Origin: Dickeya chrysanthemi NCPPB 402 | Lineage (GTDB): Bacteria > Pseudomonadota > Gammaproteobacteria > Enterobacterales > Enterobacteriaceae | Direction of reading: 5' to 3' | DNA length: 64,000 bases | Assembly (NCBI RefSeq): GCF_000406105.1 | Contig: NZ_CM001974.1 | Location: forward strand, 1,395,286 to 1,459,285 | Part shown: one piece after another, positions 8,513-17,837 of the stretch | Layout of the letters: each line of letters starts with the position of its first letter | Numbering within the stretch: position 1 is the stretch's first letter | The notes under the pieces: model-generated | Database searches by the model: none | What the model was told of the DNA's origin: nothing | The model's input: the letters and a program-made list of their open reading frames with translations, nothing else | Position numbers and translations under genes: made by a program

Positions 8513-9523
8513 ATGTCCAATGGCTGGAATATCGCGTTGCTGGGTGCCACCGGCGCTGTCGGCAAGGCATTGCTGGAGCTATTGCAGGAGCGTGAGTTTC
8601 CCGTAGGTGAGCTCTATGCGCTGGCGAGTGAGAACAGTGTCGGCGAGAGTTTGCGTTTTAATGGTCGTTCGCTGCGCCTGGAAGACGCTGCCGATTTCGA
8701 CTGGTCACAGGTACAACTGGCCTTTTTCGTGGCCGGTATGGAAGCCAGCGCCCGCTACGCGGAAACGGCGGGTAACGCGGGGTGTCTGGTCATCGACAGC
8801 AGCGGCCTGTTTGCGCTGGAGCCGGACGTGCCGCTGGTGGTGCCGGGCGTGAACCCTCATGTGCTGGCGGATTACCGCAACCGCAATATCGTGGCGGTGG
8901 CGGACAGTCTCACCAGCCAGTTGCTCACGGCGATCAAACCGTTGACGGAGCAGGCCGGGCTGTCGCGTCTGCACGTCAGCAACCTGTTGTCGGTGTCGGC
9001 TCACGGTAAAGCGGCGGTGGATGATTTGGCCGGCCAAAGCGCGCGTTTGCTCAACGGTATCCCGGCTGAGCCTGGCCTGTTCCCGAAACAGCTGGCGTTC
9101 AACCTGTTGCCGCTGCTGGCGGACAGCGAAGGCAGCGTGCGTGAAGAGCGTCGGCTGGTGGAGCAGGTGCGCAAGGTGTTGCAGGACGACGGCTTGCCGA
9201 TTTCGGTCAGTTGCGTGCAGTCGCCGGTGTTTTACGGCCATGCGCAGGTGGTGCATCTGGAGGCGCTGCGTCCGTTGTCTGCCGATGAAGCGCGCGACGT
9301 GCTGGCGCAGGCGAGTGATATCACGCTGAGCGAGGAGGATGATTACCCGACGCAGGTGGAAGACGCCTCCGGCAATGTGCAATTGAATATTGGCTGTCTG
9401 CGTAACGACTACGGTATTCCTGAGCTGTTGCAGTTCTGGTCGGTGGCCGACAATATCCGTTTCGGCGGCGCACTGATGGCGGTGGAAACCGCTGAAAGGC
9501 TGGTTGAGGAGTACCTGGGGTAA
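8513..9523 (+). CDS. usg: USG-1 protein, aspartate-semialdehyde dehydrogenase-like, probably non-catalytic
   Basis: The 336-residue protein has the fold of aspartate-beta-semialdehyde dehydrogenase. An N-terminal NAD(P)-binding motif [14 protein letters not shown] is followed by a dimerisation domain ending in [14 protein letters not shown]. In true enzymes the catalytic cysteine lies in an NCxT motif; the corresponding stretch here reads [16 protein letters not shown], without the cysteine. It is therefore probably not a working dehydrogenase, as also noted for E. coli Usg, whose function is unknown. The ATG at 8513 matches the E. coli N terminus ([17 protein letters not shown]); a longer in-frame opening inside pdxB is an artefact. 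The stop codon overlaps the truA start in TAATG, suggesting coupled translation. Confidence 0.92.
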   Translation: MSNGWNIALLGATGAVGKALLELLQEREFPVGELYALASENSVGESLRFNGRSLRLEDAADFDWSQVQLAFFVAGMEASARYAETAGNAGCLVIDSSGLFALEPDVPLVVPGVNPHVLADYRNRNIVAVADSLTSQLLTAIKPLTEQAGLSRLHVSNLLSVSAHGKAAVDDLAGQSARLLNGIPAEPGLFPKQLAFNLLPLLADSEGSVREERRLVEQVRKVLQDDGLPISVSCVQSPVFYGHAQVVHLEALRPLSADEARDVLAQASDITLSEEDDYPTQVEDASGNVQLNIGCLRNDYGIPELLQFWSVADNIRFGGALMAVETAERLVEEYLG

Positions 9524-10353
9524 TGACGGCGTTGCAGCATGTAGGCGATGAAGCACCGCTGAAAATCGCTCTGGGGATTGAGTATGACGGCAGCCGTTAT
9601 TACGGCTGGCAGCGTCAGGCCGAAGTGGATAGCGTTCAGGGGTGTCTGGAAGCGGCGCTGTCTCAGGTGGCGAACGAGCGCATCGATGTGTTTTGTGCCG
9701 GTCGAACCGACGCCGGCGTCCATGCGACCGGGCAGGTGGTGCATTTTACCACCCACGCAGTGCGCAAAGACGCCGCCTGGACCATGGGTGTCAATGCTAA
9801 CCTGCCGCCGGATATCGCCGTACGCTGGGTGAAAACGGTGGATGAGGCGTTTCACGCCCGTTTCAGCGCTACGGCCCGCCGTTATCGCTATGTGATTTAT
9901 AACCGGCGTTTTCGGCCGGCCATTCTGTCGCAGGGGGTAACGCACTATTATCTGCCGCTGGATGCCGAGCGTATGCACCGCGCCGGTCAGTGCCTGCTGG
10001 GTGAGAACGACTTTACCTCGTTCCGGGCGGTGCAGTGCCAGTCACGCACGCCGTGGCGCAACCTGATGCACCTGCGGGTAACGCGTCTGGGGGATTACGT
10101 GGTGGTAGACATCAAGGCCAACGCGTTTGTGCACCATATGGTGCGCAATATTGTCGGCAGTCTGATGGAGATCGGCTGCGGCAACCAGCCGGAAAACTGG
10201 ATGGCCGAGCTGCTGGCGGCCAAAGATCGCACCCTGGCGGCCGCGACGGCAAAAGCCGACGGGCTGTATTTGGTTGCGGTGGATTATCCGGCGAATTTCG
10301 GTATTCCCGGTGCGTCGATGGGGCCGTTGTTTCTGCCGGACGAGGTGGTGTGA
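9523..10353 (+). CDS. truA: tRNA pseudouridine(38-40) synthase
   Basis: This enzyme converts uridines 38, 39 and 40 in the anticodon stem of many tRNAs to pseudouridine, in the cytoplasm. The catalytic aspartate is D63 within [15 protein letters not shown], equivalent to D60 of E. coli. Other family blocks are [13 protein letters not shown] at the N terminus, [10 protein letters not shown], and [19 protein letters not shown]. The product is 276 residues against 270 in E. coli; the difference is a slightly longer N terminus. The start ATG shares an A with the usg stop (TAATG). It lies in the conserved operon upstream of dedA. Confidence 0.97.
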   Translation: MTALQHVGDEAPLKIALGIEYDGSRYYGWQRQAEVDSVQGCLEAALSQVANERIDVFCAGRTDAGVHATGQVVHFTTHAVRKDAAWTMGVNANLPPDIAVRWVKTVDEAFHARFSATARRYRYVIYNRRFRPAILSQGVTHYYLPLDAERMHRAGQCLLGENDFTSFRAVQCQSRTPWRNLMHLRVTRLGDYVVVDIKANAFVHHMVRNIVGSLMEIGCGNQPENWMAELLAAKDRTLAAATAKADGLYLVAVDYPANFGIPGASMGPLFLPDEVV

Positions 10354-10430
10354 GGGGAGCCGGCGCGCCGTCGATAAACGACGAGGCCGACTTTGAATAA
10401 GCCGGCATTTGAACTGATAAGGACGCGATT

Positions 10431-11096
10431 ATGCTGGATTTTGTACGGTTTATCATAGATTTCATCCTGCACATCGATGTGCATCTGGCTGAGCTGGTGG
10501 CGCAGTATGGCGTATGGATCTACGCAATTCTGTTTCTGATTCTGTTTTGCGAAACGGGGCTGGTCGTAACGCCGTTCCTGCCCGGTGATTCGCTGTTGTT
10601 TGTCGCCGGCGCACTGGCCGCATTGCCGACTAACGACCTCAATGTTCACATGATGGTGGCGTTAATGGTGTTGGCGGCGGTGTTGGGCGATACGGTCAAT
10701 TACACCATTGGCCGGTTGTTCGGCGAGAAATTATTCCGCAATCCCGACTCGCGCATCTTCCGGCGTAGCTATCTGGAAAGGACTCACGCGTTCTATGCAC
10801 GCCACGGCGGCAAAACAATAATTCTGGCGCGCTTTGTACCGATTGTGAGAACATTTGCGCCCTTTGTCGCCGGGATGGGGCACATGCGTTATCGCGAGTT
10901 TGCTCTGTACAACGTGACCGGGGCGGTGTTGTGGGTGCTGTCGTTCAGCTATGCCGGTTACCTGTTCGGTGATCTGCCGTTGGTGCAGGAGAACCTGAAG
11001 TTATTGATTGTGGCAATCATCTTCATCTCCATCCTGCCGGGGTTAATCGAGTTCTGGCGGCATAAACGCGCCATAACGCGGCAAAATATGAAATAA
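10431..11096 (+). CDS. dedA: DedA-family inner membrane protein
   Basis: This is a DedA/SNARE-associated (VTT) membrane protein of 221 residues. The family is tied to proton-motive-force-dependent lipid carrier trafficking and membrane homeostasis. The first half has re-entrant-type hydrophobic segments ([20 protein letters not shown]), followed by the family motif [16 protein letters not shown]. The conserved basic stretch with the essential arginines reads [25 protein letters not shown], and two C-terminal membrane helices complete it. AAGGACGCG precedes the ATG. It follows truA after 77 bases in the same orientation. The exact paralogue function of DedA itself is unsettled. Confidence 0.94.
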   Translation: MLDFVRFIIDFILHIDVHLAELVAQYGVWIYAILFLILFCETGLVVTPFLPGDSLLFVAGALAALPTNDLNVHMMVALMVLAAVLGDTVNYTIGRLFGEKLFRNPDSRIFRRSYLERTHAFYARHGGKTIILARFVPIVRTFAPFVAGMGHMRYREFALYNVTGAVLWVLSFSYAGYLFGDLPLVQENLKLLIVAIIFISILPGLIEFWRHKRAITRQNMK

Positions 11097-11325
11097 GTGG
11101 AAAATTATTTTAACATCCGGTTTGACCAGTTTTTTGTCCACACGCCCGGATCGTTATGGTTTAATGAGCAGCATTTACGGCGGTGTTTGTATAAACAGGC
11201 CTGAATACCAATATCGCGTCCCGACGCATCGGGATGAGATATCGCTTCATAGGCGGCGTTGCCAGGGATTGGGTAACGTGTAGCAGCGTACTGGCTGGTG
11301 CCAGGTTCAAGCAGAAAGGTTATCA

Positions 11326-12237
11326 ATGAGCTGGATTGAACGAATTCTCAATAAAAGTAATGTCACACCCACCCGTAAGGCGAACATACCTGAAGGGGTT
11401 TGGACGAAATGTGACAGTTGCGGTCAGGTGCTTTACCGTGCCGAGCTGGAACGTAATCTGGAAGTGTGCCCGAAATGTGATCACCACATGCGGTTGTCCG
11501 CCCGGGCTCGTCTCCACGCGTTTCTGGACAAGGAAGGCATGGTGGAACTGGGGAGCGAGCTGGAGCCCAAAGACGTCCTGAAATTCAGAGACTCGAAGAA
11601 GTACAAAGACCGTATTACCGCCGCGCAGAAGCAGTCTGACGAAAAAGATGCGATGGTGGTGATGAAAGGGACCTTGTACGACATGCCGGTGGTTGCCGCA
11701 TCGTTCGAGTTTTCTTTCATGGGCGGTTCGATGGCGTCGGTTGTCGGTGCGCGTTTTGTTCGTGCCGTGGAGCAAGCGCTGGAAGATAACTGCCCGCTGG
11801 TTTGTTTCTCCGCCAGTGGCGGTGCCCGTATGCAGGAAGCGCTGATGTCGCTGATGCAGATGGCGAAAACCAGTGCGGCGCTGGCGAAAATGCGTGAGCG
11901 TGGTTTACCGTATATTTCGGTGTTGACCGACCCGACAATGGGCGGCGTATCCGCCAGTCTGGCGATGCTGGGCGATCTGAATATCGCCGAGCCGAAAGCA
12001 TTGATCGGTTTTGCCGGCCCGCGCGTTATCGAGCAGACGGTGCGTGAAAAGCTGCCGCCGGGTTTCCAGCGTAGTGAGTTCCTGCTGGAAAAAGGCGCTA
12101 TCGACATGATCGTCCGTCGTGCAGATATGCGCTACAAATTGGCCAGCATCCTGTCCCGGCTGACTAACCGCTCGGAGCCGCAGGAGCAAGCTGTGGTGCG
12201 GATGTCCGCCTCGCACGAATCACAGAGTGATGCCTAA
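11326..12237 (+). CDS. accD: Acetyl-CoA carboxylase carboxyltransferase subunit beta
   Basis: This is the beta subunit of the carboxyltransferase half of acetyl-CoA carboxylase, which with AccA transfers the carboxyl group from biotin to acetyl-CoA to make malonyl-CoA. The N-terminal zinc ribbon is intact: C29, C32, C48 and C51 in [12 protein letters not shown] and [10 protein letters not shown]. The crotonase-fold core contains [18 protein letters not shown] and [12 protein letters not shown]. The length of 303 residues matches E. coli (304). The gene is separated from dedA by 229 bases with no other ORF, which probably contains its promoter. AAAGG lies upstream of the ATG. In E. coli AccD also binds its own mRNA; whether that applies here cannot be seen. 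Confidence 0.97.
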   Translation: MSWIERILNKSNVTPTRKANIPEGVWTKCDSCGQVLYRAELERNLEVCPKCDHHMRLSARARLHAFLDKEGMVELGSELEPKDVLKFRDSKKYKDRITAAQKQSDEKDAMVVMKGTLYDMPVVAASFEFSFMGGSMASVVGARFVRAVEQALEDNCPLVCFSASGGARMQEALMSLMQMAKTSAALAKMRERGLPYISVLTDPTMGGVSASLAMLGDLNIAEPKALIGFAGPRVIEQTVREKLPPGFQRSEFLLEKGAIDMIVRRADMRYKLASILSRLTNRSEPQEQAVVRMSASHESQSDA

Positions 12238-12247
12238 TCAATGATGA

Positions 12248-12284
12248 GCCGGGAGCAGGGCGGCGTTGTTGCCGTGTTCCCGGC
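12248..12284 (+). other. Intercistronic hairpin between accD and folC
   Basis: GCCGGGA and TCCCGGC form a 7-bp outer stem with an inner CGGC/GCCG stem, in the 79-base accD-folC spacer. No U-tract follows, so it looks like an RNA-processing or stabilising structure rather than a terminator. Confidence 0.45.
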
Positions 12285-12316
12285 AGCAATCAACCGTAAG
12301 TCAGTGAACGGGACTC

Positions 12317-13585
12317 ATGGACAATCTTCAGACACCTCAAGCCACGTCGCCTCTGGCCACGTGGCTTCACTATCTTGAAAATCTGCACAGTCAGGCCATT
12401 GATCTTGGTCTGGATCGTATCCGGCAGGTAGCGGAACACCTTGACCTGCTGCAACCTGCTCCCCGCGTATTTACCGTAGCCGGCACGAACGGCAAAGGCA
12501 CCACCTGCTGCACGCTGGAGTCCATTTTGAGCGCGGCCGGGCTTCGGGTTGGGGTATACAGCTCACCACATTTGCTGCGTTACACCGAACGGGTACGTAT
12601 TCAAGGGCGTGAATTACCGGAATTCCACCATGCACAAGCCTTTGCTGCGGTTGAAGCGGGCCGTAACGGCATCTCGCTGACCTACTTTGAATTCGGCACG
12701 CTGGCGGCATTGTGGCTGTTCAAACAGGCGCAACTGGATGTGGTGATACTGGAAGTGGGTCTTGGCGGGCGTCTGGACGCCACCAATATTGTGGATGCCG
12801 ATGTCGCGGTGGTGACCAGCATCGCGTTGGATCATACCGATTGGTTGGGTAACGATCGGGAAAGTATCGGCCGGGAAAAGGCGGGGATTTTCCGCGGCAA
12901 CCGGCCGGCCGTCGTCGGTGAGCCGGATATGCCGGCTTCGATTGCCGCAGTGGCGCAGGAAAAAGGCGCGCGCCTGTTTCGCCGTGGTGCAGACTGGCAG
13001 TTTGCATTGCAGGGCGATGGCTGGCGCTGGCAGTGTGACGACGTTCAGTATGCTGCGTTGCCCGTTCCTACCGTTCCGTTGGCCAATGCCGCAACGGCGC
13101 TGGCGGCGTTGTACGCTTCCGATATTGCGTTAACCGCCGAGGTTATTCGCCAGGGGTTGCGTCAGGCACAACTGCCGGGACGTTTCCAGATTGTGAGCGA
13201 AAAACCGTTGTTGATTTTGGATGTCGCGCATAATCCTCATGCGGCGGCTTATCTGGCCGCACGATTGGCTGATTTACCGCGTACCGGTCAGGTGCGGGCG
13301 GTGGTCGGCATGTTGGCCGATAAAGACATTCCCGGTACGCTGTCGCATCTTAAACCGCAGGTCGATGTCTGGTATTGCGCGCCGCTGGAAGGCCCGCGCG
13401 GTGCCGGCGCGGATCAACTGGCCGAACATTTGACGGACTGCACGCAGTACCCGGATGTGGCGACAGCCTGGCGACAGGCAATGCGGGACGCCGGAGAAAA
13501 TGATGTGGTGATTGTCTGCGGTTCTTTCCATACTGTCGCGCATGTGATGGAAGCGTTGGACGGGAGCGGAATGCATGGCGAGTAA
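12317..13585 (+). CDS. folC: Bifunctional folylpolyglutamate synthase / dihydrofolate synthase
   Basis: This ATP-dependent ligase joins dihydropteroate and glutamate and later extends the polyglutamate tail of folates. The Mur-ligase-like fold shows the P-loop GTNGKGTT at residues 56-63, the omega-loop/folate region YSSPHLLRYTERVRI, and a second conserved block VILEVGLGGRLDATN. The C-terminal domain contains LDVAHNPHAAAYLA. The length of 422 residues is the same as E. coli FolC. It lies 79 bases after accD, and its stop codon lies inside the dedD start region (11-base overlap), so dedD is probably translationally coupled to it. Confidence 0.96.
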   Translation: MDNLQTPQATSPLATWLHYLENLHSQAIDLGLDRIRQVAEHLDLLQPAPRVFTVAGTNGKGTTCCTLESILSAAGLRVGVYSSPHLLRYTERVRIQGRELPEFHHAQAFAAVEAGRNGISLTYFEFGTLAALWLFKQAQLDVVILEVGLGGRLDATNIVDADVAVVTSIALDHTDWLGNDRESIGREKAGIFRGNRPAVVGEPDMPASIAAVAQEKGARLFRRGADWQFALQGDGWRWQCDDVQYAALPVPTVPLANAATALAALYASDIALTAEVIRQGLRQAQLPGRFQIVSEKPLLILDVAHNPHAAAYLAARLADLPRTGQVRAVVGMLADKDIPGTLSHLKPQVDVWYCAPLEGPRGAGADQLAEHLTDCTQYPDVATAWRQAMRDAGENDVVIVCGSFHTVAHVMEALDGSGMHGE

Positions 13586-14431
13586 GTTTCAGAATCGCCT
13601 GGTGGGAACCGTTGTGATGGTAGCGCTGGGGGTCATCGTGCTGCCTGGGCTGCTGGATGGCAAAAAAAGCATTATGAAGAGGATTTTGCCGCCATCCCGC
13701 TGGTTCCCAAGCCGGGTGATACACTGGAGGCGGAGTCGATGCCGCCTGTCAATCAGCCGTTGCCTGCCCAGCCGCCTGAAGGCGCTGAAGCAGCGATGCA
13801 AAACAAAAGTGATGTGGGCGCCGGGGTGGAAGAAGAACCGCACCTGACGCCGGCACCCGTGCCCGAGCGTCATGGTGCCTCAGCATCATCGCCTTCCCGT
13901 CAGGTTGTGCCTGCCGCACCGATAGTAACGGAGCCTCGGCAACCGGTACAACAGGTCGCGCCGCCTGCGATGAAAGCCCAGCCGGCGAAGCCGGAAACCA
14001 AAAAACCGGAGACGAAAGCGGATACCCGGCCTAAGCCTGACGTGAAAGCGGTGGAAAGTAAAACGGCTGACGGTAAACCGGTCGAAAAACCGGTCGACAC
14101 CCGCGCGGCGGAAACCAAAACGGAACCCCGTACGCCGGAAAACAAGCCGACGGAAAATAAAACGCCGGCTCAGGAGCAGGCTCCAGCAGGTCAGGCTTTT
14201 GTCGTGCAATTAGGGGCGCTAAAGAATGCCGATAAAGTCAATGAGATTGTCGCGAAGTTGCGACTGTCCGGCTATCGTGCTTATACCGTGCCGTCGACAC
14301 CGGTGGTGGGGCAGATTACCCGCATCTATGTCGGGCCGGATGCCTCGAAGCAGAAACTGCAATCCGCGCTGGGAGACTTGCAGCAACTCAGTGGGTTGAG
14401 CGGGCAGGTTCGGCCTTACAGTGCGCGCTGA
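13575..14431 (+). pseudogene. dedD: DedD, SPOR-domain cell division protein; frame broken at a poly-A tract
   Basis: DedD is a septal-ring protein with one membrane helix and a C-terminal SPOR domain that binds denuded peptidoglycan. The N terminus (MASKFQNRLVGTVVMVALG, then VIVLPGLLDGKK) is in one frame. The remainder, beginning HYEEDFAAIPLVPKPG and running through a Pro/Lys/Glu-rich linker to the SPOR domain (FVVQLGALKNADKVNEIVAK, GPDASKQKLQ), is in the -1 frame. The switch is at A7 (13662-13668). One extra A would give GKKKHYEE, matching the E. coli GQKKHYQDEF region. As written, the zero frame stops at 13847 after 90 codons. Options are a sequencing error, a real indel, or slippage on the A tract that still makes some full-length protein. 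All downstream sequence is intact, which favours error, a recent change or slippage. Confidence 0.85.
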
Positions 14432-14465
14432 GTCAGCCGATAAGCAATAAACCACATTCAGGGGT

Positions 14466-14498
14466 AGGGGCGCGCAGCGACCTTGCCCCTTGTATTTT
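14466..14498 (+). terminator. Possible terminator after dedD
   Basis: AGGGGC and GCCCCT can pair across a 13-base loop, followed by TGTATTTTG. The stem is short and the T-tract interrupted, so this is a weak candidate. Confidence 0.4.
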
Positions 14499-14617
14499 GT
14501 GCGGTGCATCAGCGCCGTCTTGCCGTAGCGAGTGGCAAACCACGGATGCTATTCCTATGACGGCGAGAGGTTTTTTTTATTTATTCGCCTATCGAAAAAA
14601 TCGGCCGGAAATACGCT

Positions 14618-14633
14618 ACGCAAACGTTTTCTT
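14618..14633 (+). promoter_or_regulatory. PurR operator upstream of cvpA-purF
   Basis: ACGCAAACGTTTTCTT fits the 16-base PurR consensus at every defined position. It lies 87 bases before the cvpA ATG and just upstream of a TAGAAT -10-like hexamer (14641-14646). It should repress cvpA-purF when hypoxanthine or guanine is plentiful, as in E. coli. Confidence 0.9.
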
Positions 14634-14704
14634 TTTCTGTTAGAATGCGCCGCGAACAGGATGACCGGCGCTATGATTGTCATCGTTCATTATTAGGATG
14701 GTTC

Positions 14705-15196
14705 ATGGTTTGGGTTGATTACGTCATTATCGGTATTATCGGATTCTCGGCTCTGGTCAGTCTCATCCGGGGGTTTGTACGTGAAGCGTTGTCGCTGGTG
14801 ACCTGGGGGGCGGCGTTCTTTATCGCCAGCCACTACTATGTCTATCTCGCGGTCTATTTCACGCGGTTTAATGATGAACTGGTGCGTAACGGTATCGCTA
14901 TCGCCATTCTGTTTATTGCGACCTTGATTGTGGGTGCTATCGTCAATTATGTGATCGGTTCGTTGGTTGAACGCACCGGATTATCAGGCACTGACCGGGT
15001 ACTGGGCATTTGCTTTGGTGCTTTACGCGGTGTGTTGATTGTCTCTGCGTTACTGTTTTTTCTCGATACCTTCACCGGTTTTTCACAGAGTGCTGACTGG
15101 AAGCAATCTCAGTTAATCCCGCAGTTCAGTTATATCATCAGGTGGTTTTTTGACTACCTGCAAAGCACGTCGAGTTTCTTGCCGCGGCACATCTAG
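14705..15196 (+). CDS. cvpA: CvpA family inner membrane protein (colicin V production)
   Basis: This is a small integral membrane protein first found as needed for colicin V export and later linked to envelope stress and bile resistance; its molecular role is not settled. The 163-residue product has four hydrophobic segments and family blocks [20 protein letters not shown] and [20 protein letters not shown]. The ATG at 14705 gives the family start [10 protein letters not shown] and has AGGA six bases upstream; an earlier in-frame ATG at 14645 overlaps the promoter and is rejected. It is the first gene of the PurR-controlled cvpA-purF operon, 30 bases before purF. Confidence 0.95.
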   Translation: MVWVDYVIIGIIGFSALVSLIRGFVREALSLVTWGAAFFIASHYYVYLAVYFTRFNDELVRNGIAIAILFIATLIVGAIVNYVIGSLVERTGLSGTDRVLGICFGALRGVLIVSALLFFLDTFTGFSQSADWKQSQLIPQFSYIIRWFFDYLQSTSSFLPRHI

Positions 15197-15226
15197 CCGC
15201 GGTAGCGCTGATGAGGAAAAGACCAC

Positions 15227-16744
15227 ATGTGCGGTATTGTCGGTATCGCCGGTTTTACACCGGTCAACCAGTCGATTTATGACGCGTTAACGGTGTTACA
15301 GCACCGTGGGCAGGATGCCGCAGGCATCGTCACCATTAATGAGACCAATTGCTTTCGTCTGCGCAAAGCAAACGGCCTGGTGAAGGATGTGTTTGAAGCC
15401 CGGCACATGCAGCGGTTGCAGGGCAACATGGGGATTGGCCATGTCCGCTATCCTACAGCAGGCAGTTCCAGTGCCTCAGAGGCCCAGCCTTTTTACGTCA
15501 ACTCCCCATTCGGGATCACGCTGGCGCATAACGGTAACCTGACCAATGCCCATGAACTGCGTCAGAAGCTGTTCGAAGAAGGGCGCCGCCACGTCAATAC
15601 CACCTCCGATTCCGAAATTCTGCTGAACGTGTTTGCCAAAGAACTGGACCGTTTTCAGCACTACCCGCTGGAAGCCGATAACATCTTTGCCGCAGTGGCG
15701 GCAGTGCACCAGCAGATTCGTGGTGCTTACGCCTGTATCGGCATGATTATCGGTCACGGTATGGTTGCGTTTCGGGATCCGAACGGCATCCGCCCGTTGG
15801 TGATCGGTAAGCGTGAACTGAACGATGGCCGCAACGAATATATCGTGGCGTCGGAAAGCGTCGCGCTGGATACCCTGGGTTTTGAATTCCTGCGTGATGT
15901 GGCGCCGGGTGAAGCGGTGTACATCACCGAGAACGGTCAGCTATTTACTCGCCAGTGCGCTGAAAACCCGAAAAGCCACCCATGCCTGTTCGAATATGTT
16001 TATTTTGCTCGCCCCGATTCCTTTATCGACAAGATTTCGGTTTATAGCGCGCGTGTACGCATGGGTCAGAAGCTGGGCGAGAAGATTGCCCGCCAGTGGG
16101 AAGAGTTGGATATCGACGTGGTGATTCCGATTCCGGAGACGTCTTGTGATATCGCGCTGGAAATTGCTCGTATTATCAACAAGCCTTACCGCCAGGGCTT
16201 TGTGAAGAACCGCTACGTCGGCCGTACCTTTATCATGCCGGGCCAGCAGACTCGCATCAAATCCGTGCGTCGTAAGCTGAATGCCAACCGGGCGGAATTC
16301 CGCGGCAAGAATGTACTGCTGGTGGATGACTCCATCGTGCGCGGCACCACCTCTCAACAGATTGTGGAAATGGCGCGTGAAGCGGGCGCCCGTCGGGTTT
16401 ATCTGGCCTCCGCGGCACCGGAAATTCGTTTCCCGAATGTGTACGGGATTGACATGCCAAGCGTTAATGAACTGATCGCTCACGGCCGTGAAGTGGAAGA
16501 AATCCGTCAGATTATTGGTGCCGATGCGCTGATTTTCCAGGATCTGGACGATTTGATCGACGCCGTGCGTGAAGATAACCCGGAAATTGTTCAGTTTGAA
16601 TGCTCAGTGTTCAACGGTGTTTATGTCACCAAAGATGTGAATCAGGATTATCTGGACTACCTGGAAGCATTACGTAATGACGATGCCAAAGCGATGCGTA
16701 GCCAGAATGAAGTCGAAGATCTGGAACTGCACAACGAAGGTTGA
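15227..16744 (+). CDS. purF: Amidophosphoribosyltransferase
   Basis: PurF carries out the first committed step of purine synthesis: PRPP plus glutamine to phosphoribosylamine. The initiator Met is followed by the catalytic Cys2 of an Ntn-type class II glutaminase ([10 protein letters not shown]). The C-terminal phosphoribosyltransferase domain contains the PRPP loop [15 protein letters not shown]. The 505-residue length matches E. coli PurF. GAGGAAAAG precedes the ATG. It shares the cvpA promoter and ends in a strong hairpin terminator. Both PRPP and purine nucleotides would control it, the latter also through the upstream PurR box. Confidence 0.98.
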   Translation: MCGIVGIAGFTPVNQSIYDALTVLQHRGQDAAGIVTINETNCFRLRKANGLVKDVFEARHMQRLQGNMGIGHVRYPTAGSSSASEAQPFYVNSPFGITLAHNGNLTNAHELRQKLFEEGRRHVNTTSDSEILLNVFAKELDRFQHYPLEADNIFAAVAAVHQQIRGAYACIGMIIGHGMVAFRDPNGIRPLVIGKRELNDGRNEYIVASESVALDTLGFEFLRDVAPGEAVYITENGQLFTRQCAENPKSHPCLFEYVYFARPDSFIDKISVYSARVRMGQKLGEKIARQWEELDIDVVIPIPETSCDIALEIARIINKPYRQGFVKNRYVGRTFIMPGQQTRIKSVRRKLNANRAEFRGKNVLLVDDSIVRGTTSQQIVEMAREAGARRVYLASAAPEIRFPNVYGIDMPSVNELIAHGREVEEIRQIIGADALIFQDLDDLIDAVREDNPEIVQFECSVFNGVYVTKDVNQDYLDYLEALRNDDAKAMRSQNEVEDLELHNEG

Positions 16745-16775
16745 GCATCATCAGCGATAGACCGATAACGACACA

Positions 16776-16797
16776 GGGAGCGCAAGCTCCCTTTTTT
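16776..16797 (+). terminator. Rho-independent terminator after purF
   Basis: GGGAGC-GCAA-GCTCCC is followed directly by TTTTTT, 31 bases after the purF stop. It is a textbook GNRA-type tetraloop terminator. Confidence 0.93.
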
Positions 16798-16888
16798 GTC
16801 GCTGTTATTCTTGCCAATCTTTGGGGGATGCGGCAAAGTCAGCGCACAAGTTGTTATCACCGCTACAGCGGTGGCCCGTGAGGTGAAA

Positions 16889-17458
16889 ATGAAGCGACTG
16901 ATTGTCGGTATTTCCGGCGCCAGCGGCGTGATCTATGGAGTGCGGTTGTTGCAGGTGCTACAACCAGTGAGCGGGGTTGAAACGCATCTGGTGATGAGCC
17001 CTGCGGCCCGGCAAACGCTATCGCTGGAGACGGAACTGGCCGTGCGCGATGTACAGTCGTTGGCCGATGTGGTGCACGATTCCCGCGATATCGCCGCCAG
17101 CATTTCATCCGGGTCGTTCAAAACCGCAGGGATGGCGATTCTTCCCTGTTCTATCAAAACCCTGTCCGGCATTACCCATAGCTATACCGACAGCCTGTTG
17201 ACTCGTGCAGCAGACGTGGTGCTGAAAGAGCGTCGCCCGCTGGTGCTGTGCGTGCGGGAAACGCCGCTTCATATTGGTCATCTGCGGTTAATGAATGCGG
17301 CCGCAGAAATGGGCGCGGTGATCATGCCGCCGGTGCCTGCGTTTTATCACCGCCCACAAACTGTGCAAGATATCATCGATCAGACGGTTAACCGCGTACT
17401 CGATCAGTTTGATATTGCATTACCGCAGGATCTGTTTACCCGCTGGCAGGGGGCGTAA
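16889..17458 (+). CDS. ubiX: Flavin prenyltransferase UbiX
   Basis: UbiX attaches a dimethylallyl group to FMN to make prenyl-FMN, the cofactor that UbiD needs to decarboxylate the ubiquinone precursor. The 189-residue product starts at 16889 with the E. coli-like MKRLIVGISGASGVIYG. An upstream in-frame ATG at 16796 lies in the purF terminator and is rejected. The flavin-binding motif GISGASG, the phosphate-binding block ILPCSIKTLSGI and the C-terminal VPAFYHRP are present. It is transcribed separately from purF, whose terminator lies between, and is followed by a 379-base control region before hisJ. Confidence 0.96.
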   Translation: MKRLIVGISGASGVIYGVRLLQVLQPVSGVETHLVMSPAARQTLSLETELAVRDVQSLADVVHDSRDIAASISSGSFKTAGMAILPCSIKTLSGITHSYTDSLLTRAADVVLKERRPLVLCVRETPLHIGHLRLMNAAAEMGAVIMPPVPAFYHRPQTVQDIIDQTVNRVLDQFDIALPQDLFTRWQGA

Positions 17459-17521
17459 GCCTTTCTGGTGGTGGCCCGCGCCACGCTATCACGGCGCTGA
17501 TTCTCTGAGAGAAACCGTTTT

Positions 17522-17579
17522 TGCACCATGATTATGCGTTGTGTTTTTGTGGTGCATTGTTGTGCACTAAATTCGTGCA
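17522..17579 (+). promoter_or_regulatory. NtrC (NRI) enhancer sites upstream of hisJ
   Basis: TGCACTAAATTCGTGCA (17563-17579) has perfect TGCAC and GTGCA half-sites seven bases apart, the NtrC dimer pattern. A second, weaker site (TGCAC then ATGCG, 17522-17538) is centred 41 bases upstream, about four helical turns, as expected for paired enhancer sites. They lie roughly 160-200 bases before the predicted transcription start. Confidence 0.75.
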
Positions 17580-17704
17580 TTTAGTGCGTGCCAGCTTCGC
17601 CTCACCGCTTATTTCATCGCAGGCTTCAGCATAATTCATTGATTATATTGATGCACTTATCATGATCACGCTGCCTGACTTTATGCAGAATAGCATATTT
17701 TTTA

Positions 17705-17720
17705 TGGCATAAAATTTGCT
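17705..17720 (+). promoter_or_regulatory. Sigma-54 promoter of the hisJQMP operon
   Basis: TGGCATAAAATTTGCT carries the invariant GG (-24) and GC (-12) at the exact spacing of the TGGCAC-N5-TTGCA consensus. Together with NtrC sites upstream this predicts RpoN- and nitrogen-limitation-dependent transcription starting near 17731, about 107 bases before hisJ. The known Salmonella argT/hisJ promoter is of the same class. The rest of 17459-17837 holds a TTCTCTGAGAGAA inverted repeat followed by T5 (17501-17522), perhaps the ubiX terminator, and no ORF. Confidence 0.8.
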
Positions 17721-17837
17721 ATATTTTTGCAAACAGCACGCAAATTAATTCACACAGCAAACGTATTCATCACCACTATTTCGCGGTCAAATTCACGAAT
17801 CACTTAGACATACACAATCATAAAATAGGGTAACGCA

